A stretch of DNA of 64,000 bases, taken from Artemia franciscana. Taxonomy: Eukaryota > Arthropoda > Branchiopoda > Anostraca > Artemiidae. Positions 23,096 to 36,784 of the stretch are shown here, in pieces. Location of the stretch: positions 29,029,355-29,093,354 of the forward strand of contig NC_088883.1 of assembly GCF_032884065.1 (NCBI RefSeq), written 5' to 3'. The position numbers and the translations under genes were made by a program. The notes under the pieces were generated by a model. It made no database searches and had not been told where the DNA came from. It saw only the letters and a list, made by a program, of their open reading frames with translations. Each line of letters begins with the position of its first letter. The first letter of the stretch is position 1.

Positions 23096-23662
23096 ACTTC
23101 ACGGCAATCTTCCAAAATCTCTTCGAAAAAATCCTATGTTTATTTCTGAGTCAGCTCCATATAGTCTTTGTTCTTCAAATAATATCTACATTCCGCCTAC
23201 CCCTACTATTCGATCAGATTTCAATCCCCACATTGCTTGTCAACAGGTCTTGAATTAACTACCTTCTTCAGTGCAAAAATACCATTCGTTTGGGACTTTT
23301 TAAAGGATTCATAAAGATCATTTAATAAAGAATCAAATAGAACTATTTCCTCTGAGGAGTTGATGTCCCCTGTGTTCTGTTCGTGGTGTGTGGTTGTCTT
23401 CTCTGCGCTTGACTCCCAGGCCTCAGGTATGTTCTCTATGTTTTTTTTCTCCTTCTAGTTGTTGCTTATATTGTATCCCGCATAATCATATTGCCTATGT
23501 TGAATTTATTGCTTGTATATTATTTTTTTGTTCTACAAGGGATATCCCCTTGTATCCCTGGCCATGGAGCCTTTCGAGGGGAATTAAGTGTATTGTAATT
23601 TGATTTTGAATTGTATTTTGTATTGTCTTCTATTTAATATTAATAAACTAATAAACTAAAAA
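23096..23662 (+). mobile_element. LINE 3'-terminal fragment
   Basis: Broken frames show LPSSVQKYHSFGTF and nearby segments resembling the extreme C-terminus of CR1-like non-LTR elements. They are followed by a 3' UTR with GGCCATGGAGCCTTTCGAGG and an AATAAACTAATAAACTAAAA tail. A similar 3' UTR motif (GCTCCATGGC) occurs inverted at about 54360. It is 5'-truncated, as is usual for LINEs. Confidence 0.5.
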
Positions 23663-24572
23663 AAAAATTGCAAAAAGGTTAAAACAAAAGCAAACGAAGT
23701 AGTGCATTAAAATCAGAACTAGAAAAAGCTGGCAAAAGCCATTTTTTTTTAAGTGCTTCAACGTGCGATTGTACTATAATTCGGTGTAAAAATGTATATT
23801 ATAATAATACCGCAATGAAATACAGAAATTAAATTTTGATTTCCTCAATAGAAGCTTCAGTTTCTCTTTACCTTACTAGCACATGCTTATTTTTTTAGTT
23901 TTAGCATATTTTGGACAATCATTTAAGCTAAAAAGGTACTCAAGTCCGTTAAACACTAAATGTACCCAGATATGACTAATTTTGTTTTGAAAGTAGAAGC
24001 TTCGGCAATTTTCCTGCATAATAGCCACGAATTCTAAAATTCGTCATATTTGACGTCATATTTTGAAATATAAAATGTATGAAAGTTTTTCAGTTTTTTT
24101 TTTATGTTTTATTACCACAAATTCAATACTATCATCATTTGCGGTAAAATGAACAATAATAATAATAATAAAAAAAACTAGTAAACATAGGTTTGTGACA
24201 ATTCTTTTAAAAGAAAAAAAATCTTATTTTTGATTCTAGTGAATCTAGATCTTGACTTTAAAGACTCCCAGTCATTCAGAATTTGATGATCTATTTTTTT
24301 AAGTTTTTATTTTGTTTTGTGGTTCAAGCTAAAACCTATTCAAGACTATAGCCATATTTCGCCAATATCTTAGATTCTTCTTCAGTTGTCGGCAGTAAGT
24401 CTATATTACACCTTTCTTTTCATTTTATTCTGTTTATGCTATTTATTTTCATTACGAATAAAGTTGTCAAAACTAGGAAGTTTTATACCAAAATTGAAGC
24501 CTCTTTCACATTTCAAATAAAACCAGCCTTTTTCTAAGGTGACTTTGTTAGTGATTTATTCAAAGTCACAGT
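23663..24572. other. No gene seen; AT-rich sequence up to the scaffold gap
   Basis: Unassigned. Contains an AATAATAATAATAA run at about 24155-24170. Confidence 0.5.
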
Positions 24573-24672
24573 NNNNNNNNNNNNNNNNNNNNNNNNNNNN
24601 NNNNNNNNNNNNNNNNNNNNNNNNNNNNNNNNNNNNNNNNNNNNNNNNNNNNNNNNNNNNNNNNNNNNNNNN
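24573..24672. other. 100-N assembly gap
   Basis: Exactly 100 N, a size often used for gaps of unknown length. It separates the contig with the left CXXC1 3' exons from the contig with the Helitron and the remaining CXXC1 exons, and it truncates the Helitron 5' end. Confidence 0.99.
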
Positions 24673-27600
24673 GAATCAAAAGACCAGCAGGGAAACAGGC
24701 TTGCTGCTGATAGAGAAAGTAAGAAAAGAAAGCGTGCCGAGGAATCAGAGCAATCTGAAAGTTATCGCCTGGCATTCAGGTACAACCCAGTCGATGATTA
24801 TAGCTTGAGTAGATGTGTTCAAATCGGACAATGTCTAAAATTTGTCCCTATTGCAAGGCCTTGAAATTCAATGGTGAAACAATGGAATGTGTTGCGCCTC
24901 AGGAAAAGTTAAACTTCCTCTATTGGCTGCACCACCAGAGCCATTGAAGACTTTCCTTACTGGAACTACGTCAGAATCTAAGCGTTTTTTGTCAAAAATC
25001 AGACAATACAACTCATGTTTCCAAATGACGTCGTTTGGAGCCCAAATCGAAAATCCAGATCAATTTATGTCTACTTTCAAAGTAAAAGGGCAAATTTATC
25101 ATAAAGCAGGGTCCCTTCTACCATTCTCAGGCGAGAATCATAAATTTTTACAATTGTACTTCATCAGTGATAGAAATTCTGAATTGAATGCACGTTGCGA
25201 AATTTCTCCCAACGTTGAAAGGACAATCGTTTCCAATTGCAACATCTTTTCCGCGAAAATAATAAGTTAGTGCGTCTGTTCAAAACAGCCATCGATTTGA
25301 TGCCTACTGATACTCATAAAATTGTTATTTCCGCTGACAAAACGCCTCCTGGCCAACATGTGCGTAGATACAATGCTCCGACTATCGACGAAGTGGCAAT
25401 CGTTATGGTCGGTGATCAGTTTTTACCTCGAGATATTATTCTACATAAGCGAAACGCTCAGTTGTTAAGAATTGCTGAAACTCATCGATGCTACGATGCC
25501 CTACAATATCCTATCATTTTTTGGGATGGAGCCGACGGCTATCACTTTAATATTAAATTGATGAATCCAGCCACTAACAAAGAAATGAATAAGAAATGCA
25601 GTGCAATGCATTATTATTCCTATAGACTAATGATTCGGCAGGATGAAGAAAATTATATTTAAAATGCAGTGAATTGTTTCACCAATTTATGGTTGATATG
25701 TATGCTAAAATTGAATCAGAACGTTTACTAAATATCCGCCTGAATCAGACCAAGCTCCGCTCTGAACAATACATTCATTTGCGAGATGCAGTTATAAATG
25801 ACGGTAATACCACAAACGTTGGAAGATTAACAATTTTACCTTCGTCATATGTTGGCAGTCCCCGTCATATGCATGAATATGCTCAAGATGCTATTGTGTA
25901 TGTTCGTCTCTATGGTCGTCCATATTTATTTATTACATTTACATGTAATCAATCTTGGGACGAGATACTGCAGCTTTTACTTCAAGGACAATCGGCGGTT
26001 CATAGGCATGACACTACGGCACGTGTCTTCCGGCAAAAGTTGAAATAACTGATAAACTACCTTGTAAAACATGAAGTGTTTGGGTCAGTGCGATGCTGGA
26101 TGTACTCAGTGGAATGGCAAAAACGAGGTTTGCCACACGCACATATACTAATCTGGCTACATAAAAAAATTACTTCAAACGAAATTGATGATGTGATTTC
26201 CGCTGAAATACCTGATAAAAATGTCGATAAGGGGTTACATGATATTATTGTAAAAAATATGATACATGGACCTTGCGGTGCACTGAACGAAAATTCACCA
26301 TGCATGGGCAAAGGAAGGTGCACAAAGCAATATCCTCGACTTTTAATACCCAAAACAATTACTGGCAATGATGGTTACCCACAATATAGAAGAAGATCTA
26401 CTGAAGATGGCGGTAAAACAGCAATAATAAAGAAGCGTAACGGTACCACCATCGAAGTAGATAACCAGTGGGTTGTTCCATATTCCCCTTTATTATCAAA
26501 AACATTTAATGCACACATAAACGTTGAATACTGTAACTCCGTAAAGGCAATCAAATACATATGTAAATACGTCAACAAAGGCAGTGACATGGCAGTTTTT
26601 GGCTTGCAGTCCGAAATCAAAGATTTCGATGAAATCGTAGAATATCAGGCTGGAAGATACATAAGCAGTAATGAAGCTGTTTGGCGAATTCTTTCATTTC
26701 CGATACATGAACGTAGTCCAGCTGTTGTTCACTTAGCGGTACATTTACAGAATGGTCAACGTGTTTATTTCACGGAAACCAACGTGCAACAAAGAGTCCT
26801 GAATCCACCGGATACAACATTAACAGCTTTTTTTTCGCTTTGCAAAAATGATTCTTTTGCGAAAAAACTGCTGTATACTGAAGTGCCTTCGTATTACACG
26901 TGGAATACTAAAAATAAAGTATTTGAACGTCGAAAACAGGGTAAGTCAGTCGACGGCCAACCTACCATCTTCAAAGATACCACGATAGGAAGACTCTACA
27001 CCGTTCACCCCAATCAACATGAATGCTTCTTTCTACGCCTACTTTTGGTGAATGTACCCGGTCCGACATCCTTTGAGTATTTGAGGACTGTAAATGGTAC
27101 TATACATGACACTTACCGTAGTGCATGCCAAGCTCTGAATTTATTGGAGAATGACCAACACTGGGATAACTGCATCAATGACGCGTGCGAAACGTCAACC
27201 CCAAGTCAAATTCGTGCATTGTTTGGCATCATTTTAACAACTTGCTCTCCATCAGCTCCTACAGATTTATGGGAAAAATATAAGTCAAAAATGTCCGAAG
27301 ATATACTTCATCGAAAACAGTTAGAGACGTCAGACATGACTTTTGATTTTACACCAGAAATTTATAACTACACTTTAGTTGTTATAGAAGATTTTTGCAT
27401 AAGTATGGCAAACAAACCTCTTCAGGGTTTGGGAATGCCTTCACCTAACCGTATCGCTGCTGTTTCGACATGTGTAGAATTGGATCGTGAACAAAGTTAC
27501 AGTACGAGTGATCTATTGTCGTATGTACAAAATAACATTTCCAAGTTAACGTCGGAACAAAAAGACATTTATGATACGATAATGCATTGTGTCGATAACA

Positions 27601-28916
27601 ACGTTGGAGAAATTTTCTTTTTGGATGCGCCAGGAGGTACTGGTAAAACGTTTGTGATAAAACTGATTCTGGCATCAATTCGATCTAAAAATGATATAGC
27701 GTTGGCAATTGCGTCGTCCGGAATAGCCGCAACATTGCTGCCTGGTGGAAGAACTGCTCATTCCGCTTTGAAATTGCCTCTGAACTTGCATTCTACAGAA
27801 ACTCCCACGTGCAATATTTCCAAATCATCTGGGATGGGTAAAGTATTGCAGCAATGCAAACTTATTATTTGGGATGAGTGCACAATGGCACACAAAAAAT
27901 CGCTCGAGGCTCTGGATCAATGCTTGAAAGATTTGCGAGGGAAGTCGAAACCCTTTGGCAGCACCTTAATATTGCTTGCGGGAGATTTCAGGCAAACATT
28001 ACCTATAATACCTAGATCAACTCCTGCAGACGAAATGAATGCTTGCCTGAAAAATTCTAATTTATGGGCACACGTAAAAACATTAAAATTAACTACAAAT
28101 ATGCGTGTCCGATTGCAAAACGATGACTCTGGTCAAACATTTTCAGATCAATTGCTGGCAATGGGAAACGGAAAGCTCCCAGTAGACTCAATTTCAGGAC
28201 GTATACAACTACCTGCTGATTTCTGTAATTTAGTGACGTCCAAAAATGAATTGATTGAAAAAGTATTTCCGAATATTCTAAAAAATTATAAAAATAATAA
28301 ATGGCTAAGTGAAAGAGCGATTCTCGCACCCAAAAATATAGACGTCCACGAAATCAACAATATTGTTTTGACCAAGATTCAAGACCAGGCAGTCCTTTAC
28401 AAGTCAGTCGACACAGTTTTGGAACCAAATGAAGCGGTTAATTATCCATCTGAATTTTTAAATTCCATAGATCTTTCAGGGTTTCCACCACACGTGCTAC
28501 AACTAAAAATAGGCGTACCAATAATATTGTTACGTAACATAAACCCACCAAAGCTTTGCAATGGCACTCGACTTGCCGTAAAAAAAACAATGGAAAACCT
28601 AATAGAGGCCACAATCCTGACAGGGCCTTTTGAGGGTGAGGCTGTTCTTATTCCTCGCATTCCCATGATTCCAACAGATCTGCCTTTTCAATTTAAAAGA
28701 TTGCAATTCCCAATTCGATTAGCATTTGCAATCACCATTAACAAAGCTCAAGGTCAATCATTAGAAAAATGTGGTATTGATCTTAATACTGATTGTTTTT
28801 CCCATGGACAATTGTACGTTGCATGTTCGAGGGTCGGTAAACCTGACAATCTATTTATATGCAGCGAGAATTGGACAGCGAAGAATGTTGTATATTCGCA
28901 AGTTTTACGCAGTTAA
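24673..28916 (+). pseudogene. Helitron Rep/Pif1-like helicase, broken by several lesions
   Basis: This is the rolling-circle transposase of a Helitron. In order it has a charged RESKKRKRAEES repeat region, a Cys-rich CPYCKALKFNGE...CCASGKVK segment, the Helitron-like N domain, Rep motif LFITFTCN, the HUH motif PHAH (26136-26144), and the paired-tyrosine motif YICKYVNKG (about 26554-26580). A Pif1-family helicase follows, with Walker A GGTGKT (about 27630-27650), Walker B IIWDECTM (about 27862-27885), GDFRQTLPI, and TINKAQGQSLE before QLYVACSRV. Apparent single-base losses near 24828, 24882, 25222 and 25660 and a TAA at 26046-26048 interrupt the reading. From 26049 to 28916 the frame is open. 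The catalytic motifs are present, but the gene as assembled cannot give one protein. The 5' end lies in the gap. Confidence 0.93.
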
Positions 28917-28925
28917 TTTGTATTT

Positions 28926-29424
28926 CGGAACCAAATGAAGCGGTTAATTATCCATCTGAATTTTTAAATTCCATAGATCCTTCAGGGTGTCCACCACACC
29001 TGCTACAACTAAAAATAGGCGTACCAATAATACTTTTAAGAAATATCAACCCACCAAAGCTTTGCAATGGCACGCGACTTGCCGTAAAAAAAAAACAATG
29101 GAAAACCTAATAGATTCCACAATCTTGACAGGGCCTTATGAGGGTGAGGCTGTTCTTATTCCTCGCATTCCCATGATTCCAACGGATCTGCTTTTTCAAT
29201 TTAAAAGATTGCAATTCCCAATTCGATTAGCATTTGCAACCACCATCAACAAAGCTCAAGGGCAATCACTAGAAAAATGCGGTATAGATCTTAATACAGA
29301 TTGCTTTACCAATGTACAATTGTATGTTGCATCTTTGAGGGTCGGTAAACCTGACAATCTATTTATACGCACAGACAATGGGACAGCGAAGACTGTTGTA
29401 TATTCACAAGTTTTACGTAGTTAA
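28926..29424 (+). pseudogene. Partial direct duplicate of the Helitron helicase C-terminus
   Basis: Near-identical to 28421-28916, from GAACCAAATGAAGCGG to the terminal GTTTTACG(T)AGTTAA. It repeats the last roughly 165 codons, including the TINKAQGQSLEKCGIDL motif. An extra A in the poly-A run near 29090 shifts its frame. It starts 10 bases after the stop of the main copy. A third scrap of the last roughly 55 bases lies at 29548-29602. Confidence 0.9.
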
Positions 29425-30242
<818 letters not shown>

Positions 30243-30424
30243 ATAGAATTAAAAAACTGGATAGAATTATATACAACAAGGAAAATTTAATCATATGGAA
30301 ACAATATTTTTTTGAAAAGTCTTTTTAAGGTGCCAAACGAGTTGGTTTAAATAGATTTAGAAAAAAAAACAGACTTTACTAAGGTAAAAATCATGCGTCA
30401 TTTTAATCATAAAAAAATCATTCT

Positions 30425-30495
30425 ACCTTAAATCATACGTCATGACATATCATGATACGTCGTGACATATCATGATTTGTCGTGGCATATCATAT
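30425..30495. repeat. Short tandem repeat CGTCGTGACATATCATGAT
   Basis: About three units of roughly 20 bp containing CATATCATGAT and variants. The units are themselves partly palindromic. No coding role seen. Confidence 0.7.
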
Positions 30496-30539
30496 TTCAC
30501 TCATATGACAGTCAGCTGTTGTACAAAAAATGTGGCTCG

Positions 30540-30662
30540 AATCTTGGCTGTAGTAAATTAAGGCTGTTTGGGGATGTTTTAGGGATGAAGGACGACAGAT
30601 TACCAAACAATAGGTTTTTTGGCCATCTATCAGGTGTCAAGCGAAAATCTGGTACTCCCTGA
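30540..30662 (+). mobile_element. LINE C-terminal scrap
   Basis: Encodes LRLFGDVLGMKDDRLPNN, then FFGHLSGVKRKSG, the same region of the RTE/L2-like LINE C-terminus as the minus-strand fragment at 12483-12740. Only about 40 codons remain before a stop. Confidence 0.55.
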
Positions 30663-31753
30663 ATGTAGGGAAAAGGTTATAATAAAGAATTTAGAGGAAT
30701 TTTGAATCTTTACAAACTAGATATTGTGTTTACCAATATTGTTGTTAGGTTATATAGTTTCAATTTACATCCCACATTAAGATAATTTTATTTAAAATGT
30801 TTTTCTGTTTAATGATATTACAAATCTTGGCACACGAATAGACTTTTAACATCTAAAACACATATATTTGCAGTATACGAGCAGAAACGAGGAGTATTTG
30901 TAATTACCATATAATATATGGTAATTACCAGTAATATATGGTAATATTAAAAGAAATAATTCTTTTAATGTGAAAGCTCCTATCTGTGGGTTTCACATAC
31001 TTACCTGGAGTAAATAAAAATAATAAAATTGTTATTTGAGTCAAGTGTACATTTGAATAGAGGAGAAAAAGAATATTCCATAAAAGAGGTGAAACACAAC
31101 TGAAGTGGCTTATCTCCAGGAAACCAATTCGAACATTGGGGGGGGGGGAGTAAAGCTTTGAAAAGGAGTGTGTTTAGCTGTTTTGGTTTTAGTAGGCTTG
31201 GTGCTTTAATGTTGCTAGTAATACCTGTAGTTGCAGAAATGTATTTGATTTTACTTAAGGTAAATTTAAGAAAAAGTGAAAAAACAAACAACGGGGTGGT
31301 ATTTTAGCCAATGAAAATCAGAAGATAATGCAAACATTCTTGTCGAGAGCTTTGATGGGTGGACCGCAGTTTAAGATCGATTAGCCGATCTGGAACTCAG
31401 AAGTAGGTTAAAATAGTTAAACTACAATCTAAATCATAGATGGGGGAAGAAGCTTTCCCATAACATTGTCAATTGTACGCCTTCCAGAAGCGGCTGTCAT
31501 ACCTCGTTAAACCAAAGCCGAGACCATCCTGAGAAGGCAAATAATTGCAACAGAGCTGATGTTTAAAACTGAATAATTTGCTGGTCCAATATCGTACATC
31601 TAATTCTAGGGTAAAATTGCATATCAATATAAGACCGAAAATCTAAATTTAAACCAAAGCCATTCGAAATAGACCGAGAGCCAAAGAGCCAAACTACAGG
31701 TATTACTAGCAACATTAAAGCACCAAGCCTACTAAAACCAAAACAGCTAAACA

Positions 31754-31801
<48 letters not shown>

Positions 31802-31944
31802 AATTATCGTTTTTTTTTTCTTTAAAAGCCTGATTTGTATTCTGTTTCAAAAATGTTCTACAAAGAGTTTGTGCTTCTAGCTTGAACAGCCAGCCTTAAA
31901 TCATTCGAAGGACATGTAGCAGTACAAATACTACGGTAAATACT
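30663..31944. other. Intergenic or intronic DNA; inverted repeat and (TA)n, no gene
   Basis: Contains a short palindrome ATTACCATATAATATATGGT (about 30903-30925), a G-run (31138-31149), a 65-bp inverted repeat (31168-31232 against 31692-31756) and (TA)n at 31756-31796. No exon recognised. Confidence 0.6.
31168..31756. repeat. 65-bp inverted repeat enclosing about 460 bp
   Basis: TGTGTTTAGCTGTTTTGG through AATACCTGTAGTT at 31168-31232 is matched without visible differences by its reverse complement at 31692-31756. The right arm abuts (TA)n. I see no transposase, so it may be a fold-back element or a small inverted duplication. Confidence 0.85.
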
Positions 31945-33194
31945 AGGTAAATATACGGACATGCTGGTTTTTTGGATATAGTTCAATCTCAATTTTTCAA
32001 TTCTTATGATTTCTGTTTGAATCTTCTTTATGATTTTTTAGTTTTATATTTAAGGAGGTAAATATACGGACATGCAGGTTTTTTGGATAAAGTTCAATCT
32101 CAATTTTTCAATTCACATGATTTCTGTCTTTGACCAAACTTAAGTGGTAGTGAAAGCATTCGTTCCTGTTGTACATTCCGGTTTTTTGGAGATAGTTCAA
32201 TCTCAATTTTTCGATTCACTGGATTTCTGTTTGAATCATCTTTATGCTTTTTTAATTTTATATTTTATATTTAAGGAGGTAAATATACGGACATGCTGGT
32301 TTTTTGGATATAGTTCAATCTCAATTTTTCAATTCTTATGATTTCTGTTTGAATCTTCTTTATGATTTTTTAGTTTTATTTTTTATATTTAAGGAGGTAA
32401 ATATACGGACATGCAGGTTTTTTGGATGAAGTTCAATCTCAATTTTTCAATTCACATGATTTCTGTTTGAATCTTCTTTATGATTTTTTAGTTTTATTTT
32501 TTATATTTAAGAAGGTAAATATGTGGACATAGAGGTTTTTTGGACATAGTTTAATCTCAATTTTTTGATTCACAGGCTTTCTGTTTGAATCTTCTTTATG
32601 ATTTTTTAGTTTTATTTTTTACATTTAAGAAGGTAAATATATGGACATAGAGGTTTTTTGGACATAGTTCAATCTTAATTTTTTGATTCACATGATTTCT
32701 GTTTGAATCTTCTTTATGATTTTTTAGTTTTATTTATACATTTAAGAAGGTAAATATATGGACATTGTTTAATCTCAATTTTTCAATCCATCATGATTTC
32801 TGTTTGAATCTTCCTTATGATTTTTTAGTTTTATTTTTTATATTTAAGGAGGTAAATATATGGACATAAAGGTTTTTTGGACATAGTTTAATCTCAATTT
32901 TTCGATTCACAGGATTTCTGTTTGAATCTTCTTTATGATTTTTTAGTTTTATTTTTTACATTTAAGAAGGTGAATATATGGACATACAGGTTTTTTGGAC
33001 ATAGTTCAATCTCAATTTTTCGATTCACAGGATTTCTGTTTGAATCTTCTTTATGATTTTTTAATTTTATTTTTTATATTTAAGGAGGTAAGTATATAGA
33101 CATAGAGGTTTTTTAGATATAGTTCAATCTCAATTTTTCGATTCGCAGGATTTCTGTTTGAATCTTCATTATGATTTTTTATTTTATATTTAAG
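31945..33194. repeat. 115-bp minisatellite carrying the exon A splice acceptor
   Basis: About ten units, mostly 108-120 bp. Each contains ATAGTTCAATCTCAATTTTT, GATTTCTGTTTGAATCTTC and a T-rich stretch ending TTTAAGGAGGT or TTTAAGAAGGT. These occur at about 32049, 32271, 32391, 32509, 32626, 32741, 32843, 32961 and 33079, and finally at the true acceptor of CXXC1 exon A (33189-33199). The array ends exactly where the exon begins, so the repeat unit was derived from the intron end. Confidence 0.92.
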
Positions 33195-33368
33195 GAGGTG
33201 ATGAAGGAGCACCGAAGAAAGAAGAGGGAGTCTGTGTCTGAAGAGGAACAGGGAGATGATGAAGTGCGCCAGTGTTATGGACCTGGCTGTACTAAACCTT
33301 CTAAATTCAAATCCAAATATTGCAGTGATAATTGTGGATTGAACCTTGCAACTGCTAGAATATATCAG
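33195..33368 (+). CDS. CXXC1: CXXC1 exon A (internal)
   Basis: This 58-codon exon begins after TATTTAAG and ends at CAG before GTAATT. An alternative acceptor 3 bases later would drop one Glu. It encodes a basic/acidic stretch (KEHRRKKRESVSEEEQGDDE) and then RQCYGPGCTKPSKFKSKYCS and DNCGLNLATARIYQ. The C-x-G-P-G-C ... YCSD.CG pattern and the following A.RIY are characteristic of CpG-binding protein CFP1, where this segment lies between the N-terminal PHD/CXXC part and the coiled-coil. All downstream junctions are phase 0. Its acceptor lies at the end of a minisatellite, and no earlier CXXC1 exon is visible back to the gap. Confidence 0.92.
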
Positions 33369-33714
33369 GTAATTTCTTTAGATATTGGACGAAAACCCCA
33401 TCGTTTATGCATTTGAAAATCACAATGGCTTTCATGAAAGGAGGGGCTTTGAATAAGATAATATCTATTTCTGAAAAAATGGGCTGTCCTAAGCCCAAAT
33501 GAAATCATACTTCGGTGTCAAACTTTTAAACGAAAAAAAAACAAAAAAACATGGTATGATTGGTTAGAAAAACTATCAGTATGTCAGAGAGATTAAAAAA
33601 AAAAAAAATTAAAACTAGCAGAATTTAAAAAGGAATTGACCTTGTTAATAAATACAGAGAGGCAATATAGTATTTAATTTTTTCCACAAGAAACACAGTC
33701 ATGAAAGCTATAAC

Positions 33715-33935
33715 AATAAAACTAGAACTGCTGCACAGAAAGTGCTCAAACAGAGCTTGTGTTCACATTTCTCCGCGTAACGCCTTATTAGATTCATTCA
33801 GTTGTGAGTGTTTTTTCTTTTGCCTTCTTTTATGCTTGTGTTAATTTTGTTTGTGTTTATTGTTTGTGCATTTATATTTCCTTTTTACTCCACATATTAT
33901 CCTATTGAAAGTGCGGGTGAAAAATAAATAACAAA
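33715..33935 (+). mobile_element. CR1-like LINE 3' end
   Basis: Encodes ELLHRK..N and then RNALLDSFS, matching the C-terminal LEILHRKLSS...HHRLI segment of the fragment at 35020-35590. It ends in a similar 3' tail, GGGTGAAAAATAAATAA. It is a 5'-truncated insertion. Confidence 0.55.
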
Positions 33936-34802
33936 ATAACTTAGTGAAAAATACTCTAAAAAGTAGACTCAAAACTCTACACAATGAGTGGCAAAAAAGT
34001 TATGAAGGTCGGGGGGATTCGCTTATTTAACATGTCAGTTATGTAGGGCAAAAGCTAGTCTATATATCTATGTGGAAAATTTTGTCAGGTCGAAAATGGA
34101 GATTTTTGCTGAAGCAGAACGAGGGAAGTGAAGTCTAAGGGTGACAATCGACTAGGGAAAAGTGAATTTACTCAGGGGTATTGGAGAGTAGTATTTGCGA
34201 AACGGAAGGGAATCTTGTTCTCATCTCCTTGATGAGGGGTCAAATTGGCCGAAGAAGGGAGATATAAGGGACTTGGCCCTCATTGAAGATAATTCCTAGA
34301 TACCCTTTTTAGACCGTCTCTATTCTTATCTTCAATTTTTAGATGTGTTCAAGGAGGCAAAACAGAGCAGGTGTACTCAAGGATTGGACGTGGAAATGGG
34401 AGTAAAATTATTAAATAATGCAATATACGCCAAAACTTTTTCAGAGTTTAAGGAAGGAAAAGGTGGTATTTGTCATCTATTGGACTACTTTTAATATGGT
34501 AATCCAATTGTAAATTGCTGTTGAAACATCCAGTAGTTTCGTAGAATTAACCGACATTTCAGGGGGGGGGGTTAGGGCCAATGAAAGAATGGGGGGGGGG
34601 TCTTTTTTTAATTTTGTTGACTTTAAAGGATTGATGTTCATACCAGACCTGGTAGATGAAGAATCATGGCCAAGCCCTTATTAAGGGGGCTCAGCTCCCC
34701 ATCAAAGAACTGAAAATTTGGATTTCCTGCTAAAAAAAAAAACAGTGAATAAAAATACAGTTAAAAGTTGATTCAGCAATCTTTACATACCATTCTAAAA
34801 AG

Positions 34803-35010
<208 letters not shown>

Positions 35011-35019
35011 ACTATATAT

Positions 35020-35590
35020 ACTGCAACTCCCCTTCACTGTAATAACTTCACTATCCCTCTTGTTGATTGTATTCGTTGGCTTGGTATCTCTATTACTAAC
35101 AATCTTTCGAGCTTACGTCAGCGTACTGTTTGTGATATAAGCAAAAAGATTCAGATTGGTTATACAAAAATTGTTGCAAACAGAGGGAAGTATAATAGAC
35201 GTGCGCTGGCCAAATTTTGTTCTACTTTTTGTGATCATTCTGTCCTTTATGCTTCAGGTCTTTTCCCCCTTCTTAATAATGGTAATTTAAAAAGAATTCG
35301 CATAAATTATTTCAAATTTTGCGAATTTCTTCTGTATCTTCCACCTTGGACAAAAAAACCGGACTCTTAGAAAATTTTCAGTTCCTGATATATCTTTAAA
35401 GTTAGAGATTCTTCACAGAAAACTCTCCAGTACAGCTTCTGCGCGCCTACCCCCTCACCACCGTCTTATCCGGTTTTTTTTTCGTTGACTTTGTGTGTGT
35501 ATTTGTTTTTCTCTTTGTGTTGTTCTTTATATTTATTCTTACTCCACCATATTTACTTTATGTATCATGTGGGTGAAAAATAAAATAAAT
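35020..35590 (+). mobile_element. CR1-like LINE C-terminal and 3' UTR fragment
   Basis: The plus strand encodes [17 protein letters not shown] sequence (partly disrupted), [58 protein letters not shown] and LEILHRKLSS before a stop. The FC.FLL.LPPW segment is typical of the C-terminus of CR1-clade non-LTR retrotransposons. A 3' UTR with GTGGGTGAAAAATAAAATAA follows and leads straight into (TA)n. A frame change occurs near 35325. Confidence 0.7.
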
Positions 35591-35591
35591 A

Positions 35592-35837
<246 letters not shown>

Positions 35838-35844
35838 AACATAT

Positions 35845-36400
35845 AAGCTCCTATCTACAAATTGTGGAATTTTGTATTTTTTGCCAGAAGAAAGATCACA
35901 AATGTCTTGTTTTTTGTTTTTTTTAAGTTGTTTTTTTTCCAGTTGTGATTGCATTGAACCAATTGTCCAAGAAGATAAGGAGAGGGCTCATTCAAACGGA
36001 AATCAAAATTCCGCGTGCCCACTTTAAGTGACCAAGAATATTGGAGGGCAACTAGTGCCCATCCCAAATGCCTTTTTCCCCCAAGACATCCGATCAAAAA
36101 TTTGGGAAAGCTATTTGATTCAGAATGTTTGAGAGACCCTATAACCATGCCTTTGGGGATGATAAGACCCCCCTCTCACATAGCCCCTGGGCAAAGGGCT
36201 GTAAATTACGCAGCTTCTGCATAATGTCCGTATAATATTTATTACCAGGAAATTCTTGGATATTTTTTTGGGATGGTGTATTATCTGAGGCGTGGATATT
36301 CCAGGGGAAATTTTTCCGTGGAGAAGGAAAGTTTACAGGGGGGAACACGGAGAAGGTGAGAAGGGGAATTCTTGGCATGATTTGAAACACGGTTAGAAAT
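35845..36400. repeat. R1/R2 dispersed repeat copy
   Basis: Shares TTTTTTGCCAGAAGA.AGATCAC with arm A at 19255-19280 and with arm B, then the R1 landmarks GAGGGCTCATTC, TTTAAGTGACCAA, GGAGGGCAACTAG, CATCCGATCAAAAATT and ATAACCATGCCTTTGGGGAT. It is diverged from the other copies. Confidence 0.75.
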
Positions 36401-36429
36401 CAGTTAAAAAACAGGTTCTTTCAGCTGAA

Positions 36430-36700
36430 ACTTAGGAGAAACATTAAAATTTAACCCGAACAGAAATTATTCCGTATATTAGGGGGCTACCTCTTCCTCA
36501 AACCTTACTCTTTACGCTAAAGTTTGACATTTTATCATAATTATTTAGAAATATTGCTCAGACACAAGGGCCGTTGAATTTGAATGCGAAGTATGTATAA
36601 AAGACTTTAGACTTTAACGTAAAGAGCGAGGTTTGAGGAAGGGATAGGCCCCCAATATACGGAACAATTTCTGTTGTTTTTCCCATTTCAACCTCAATCA
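36430..36700. repeat. R2 fold-back copy
   Basis: CAGAAATTATTCCGTATATT, then TACTCTTTACGCTAAAGTTTG at about 36452-36526, is mirrored by AGACTTTAACGTAAAGAGCG, then ATACGGAACAATTTCTG at about 36608-36675. The same sequence motifs occur at 21365-22100. Confidence 0.75.
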
Positions 36701-36784
36701 ACTACAATTAAAAAAACGAAAAGAAAATACAAAAGCACGTATTTGTGCAAGACCTTGTGTCGAACCGTCCTCATGATTTTTTTT

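Noticed and set aside
26057..26368. Minus-strand frames across the Helitron Rep gene (also 26375-26620, 27445-27678, 28093-28329, 28442-28666)
   Set aside because: Shadows of the plus-strand Rep/helicase reading frame, without independent domains.
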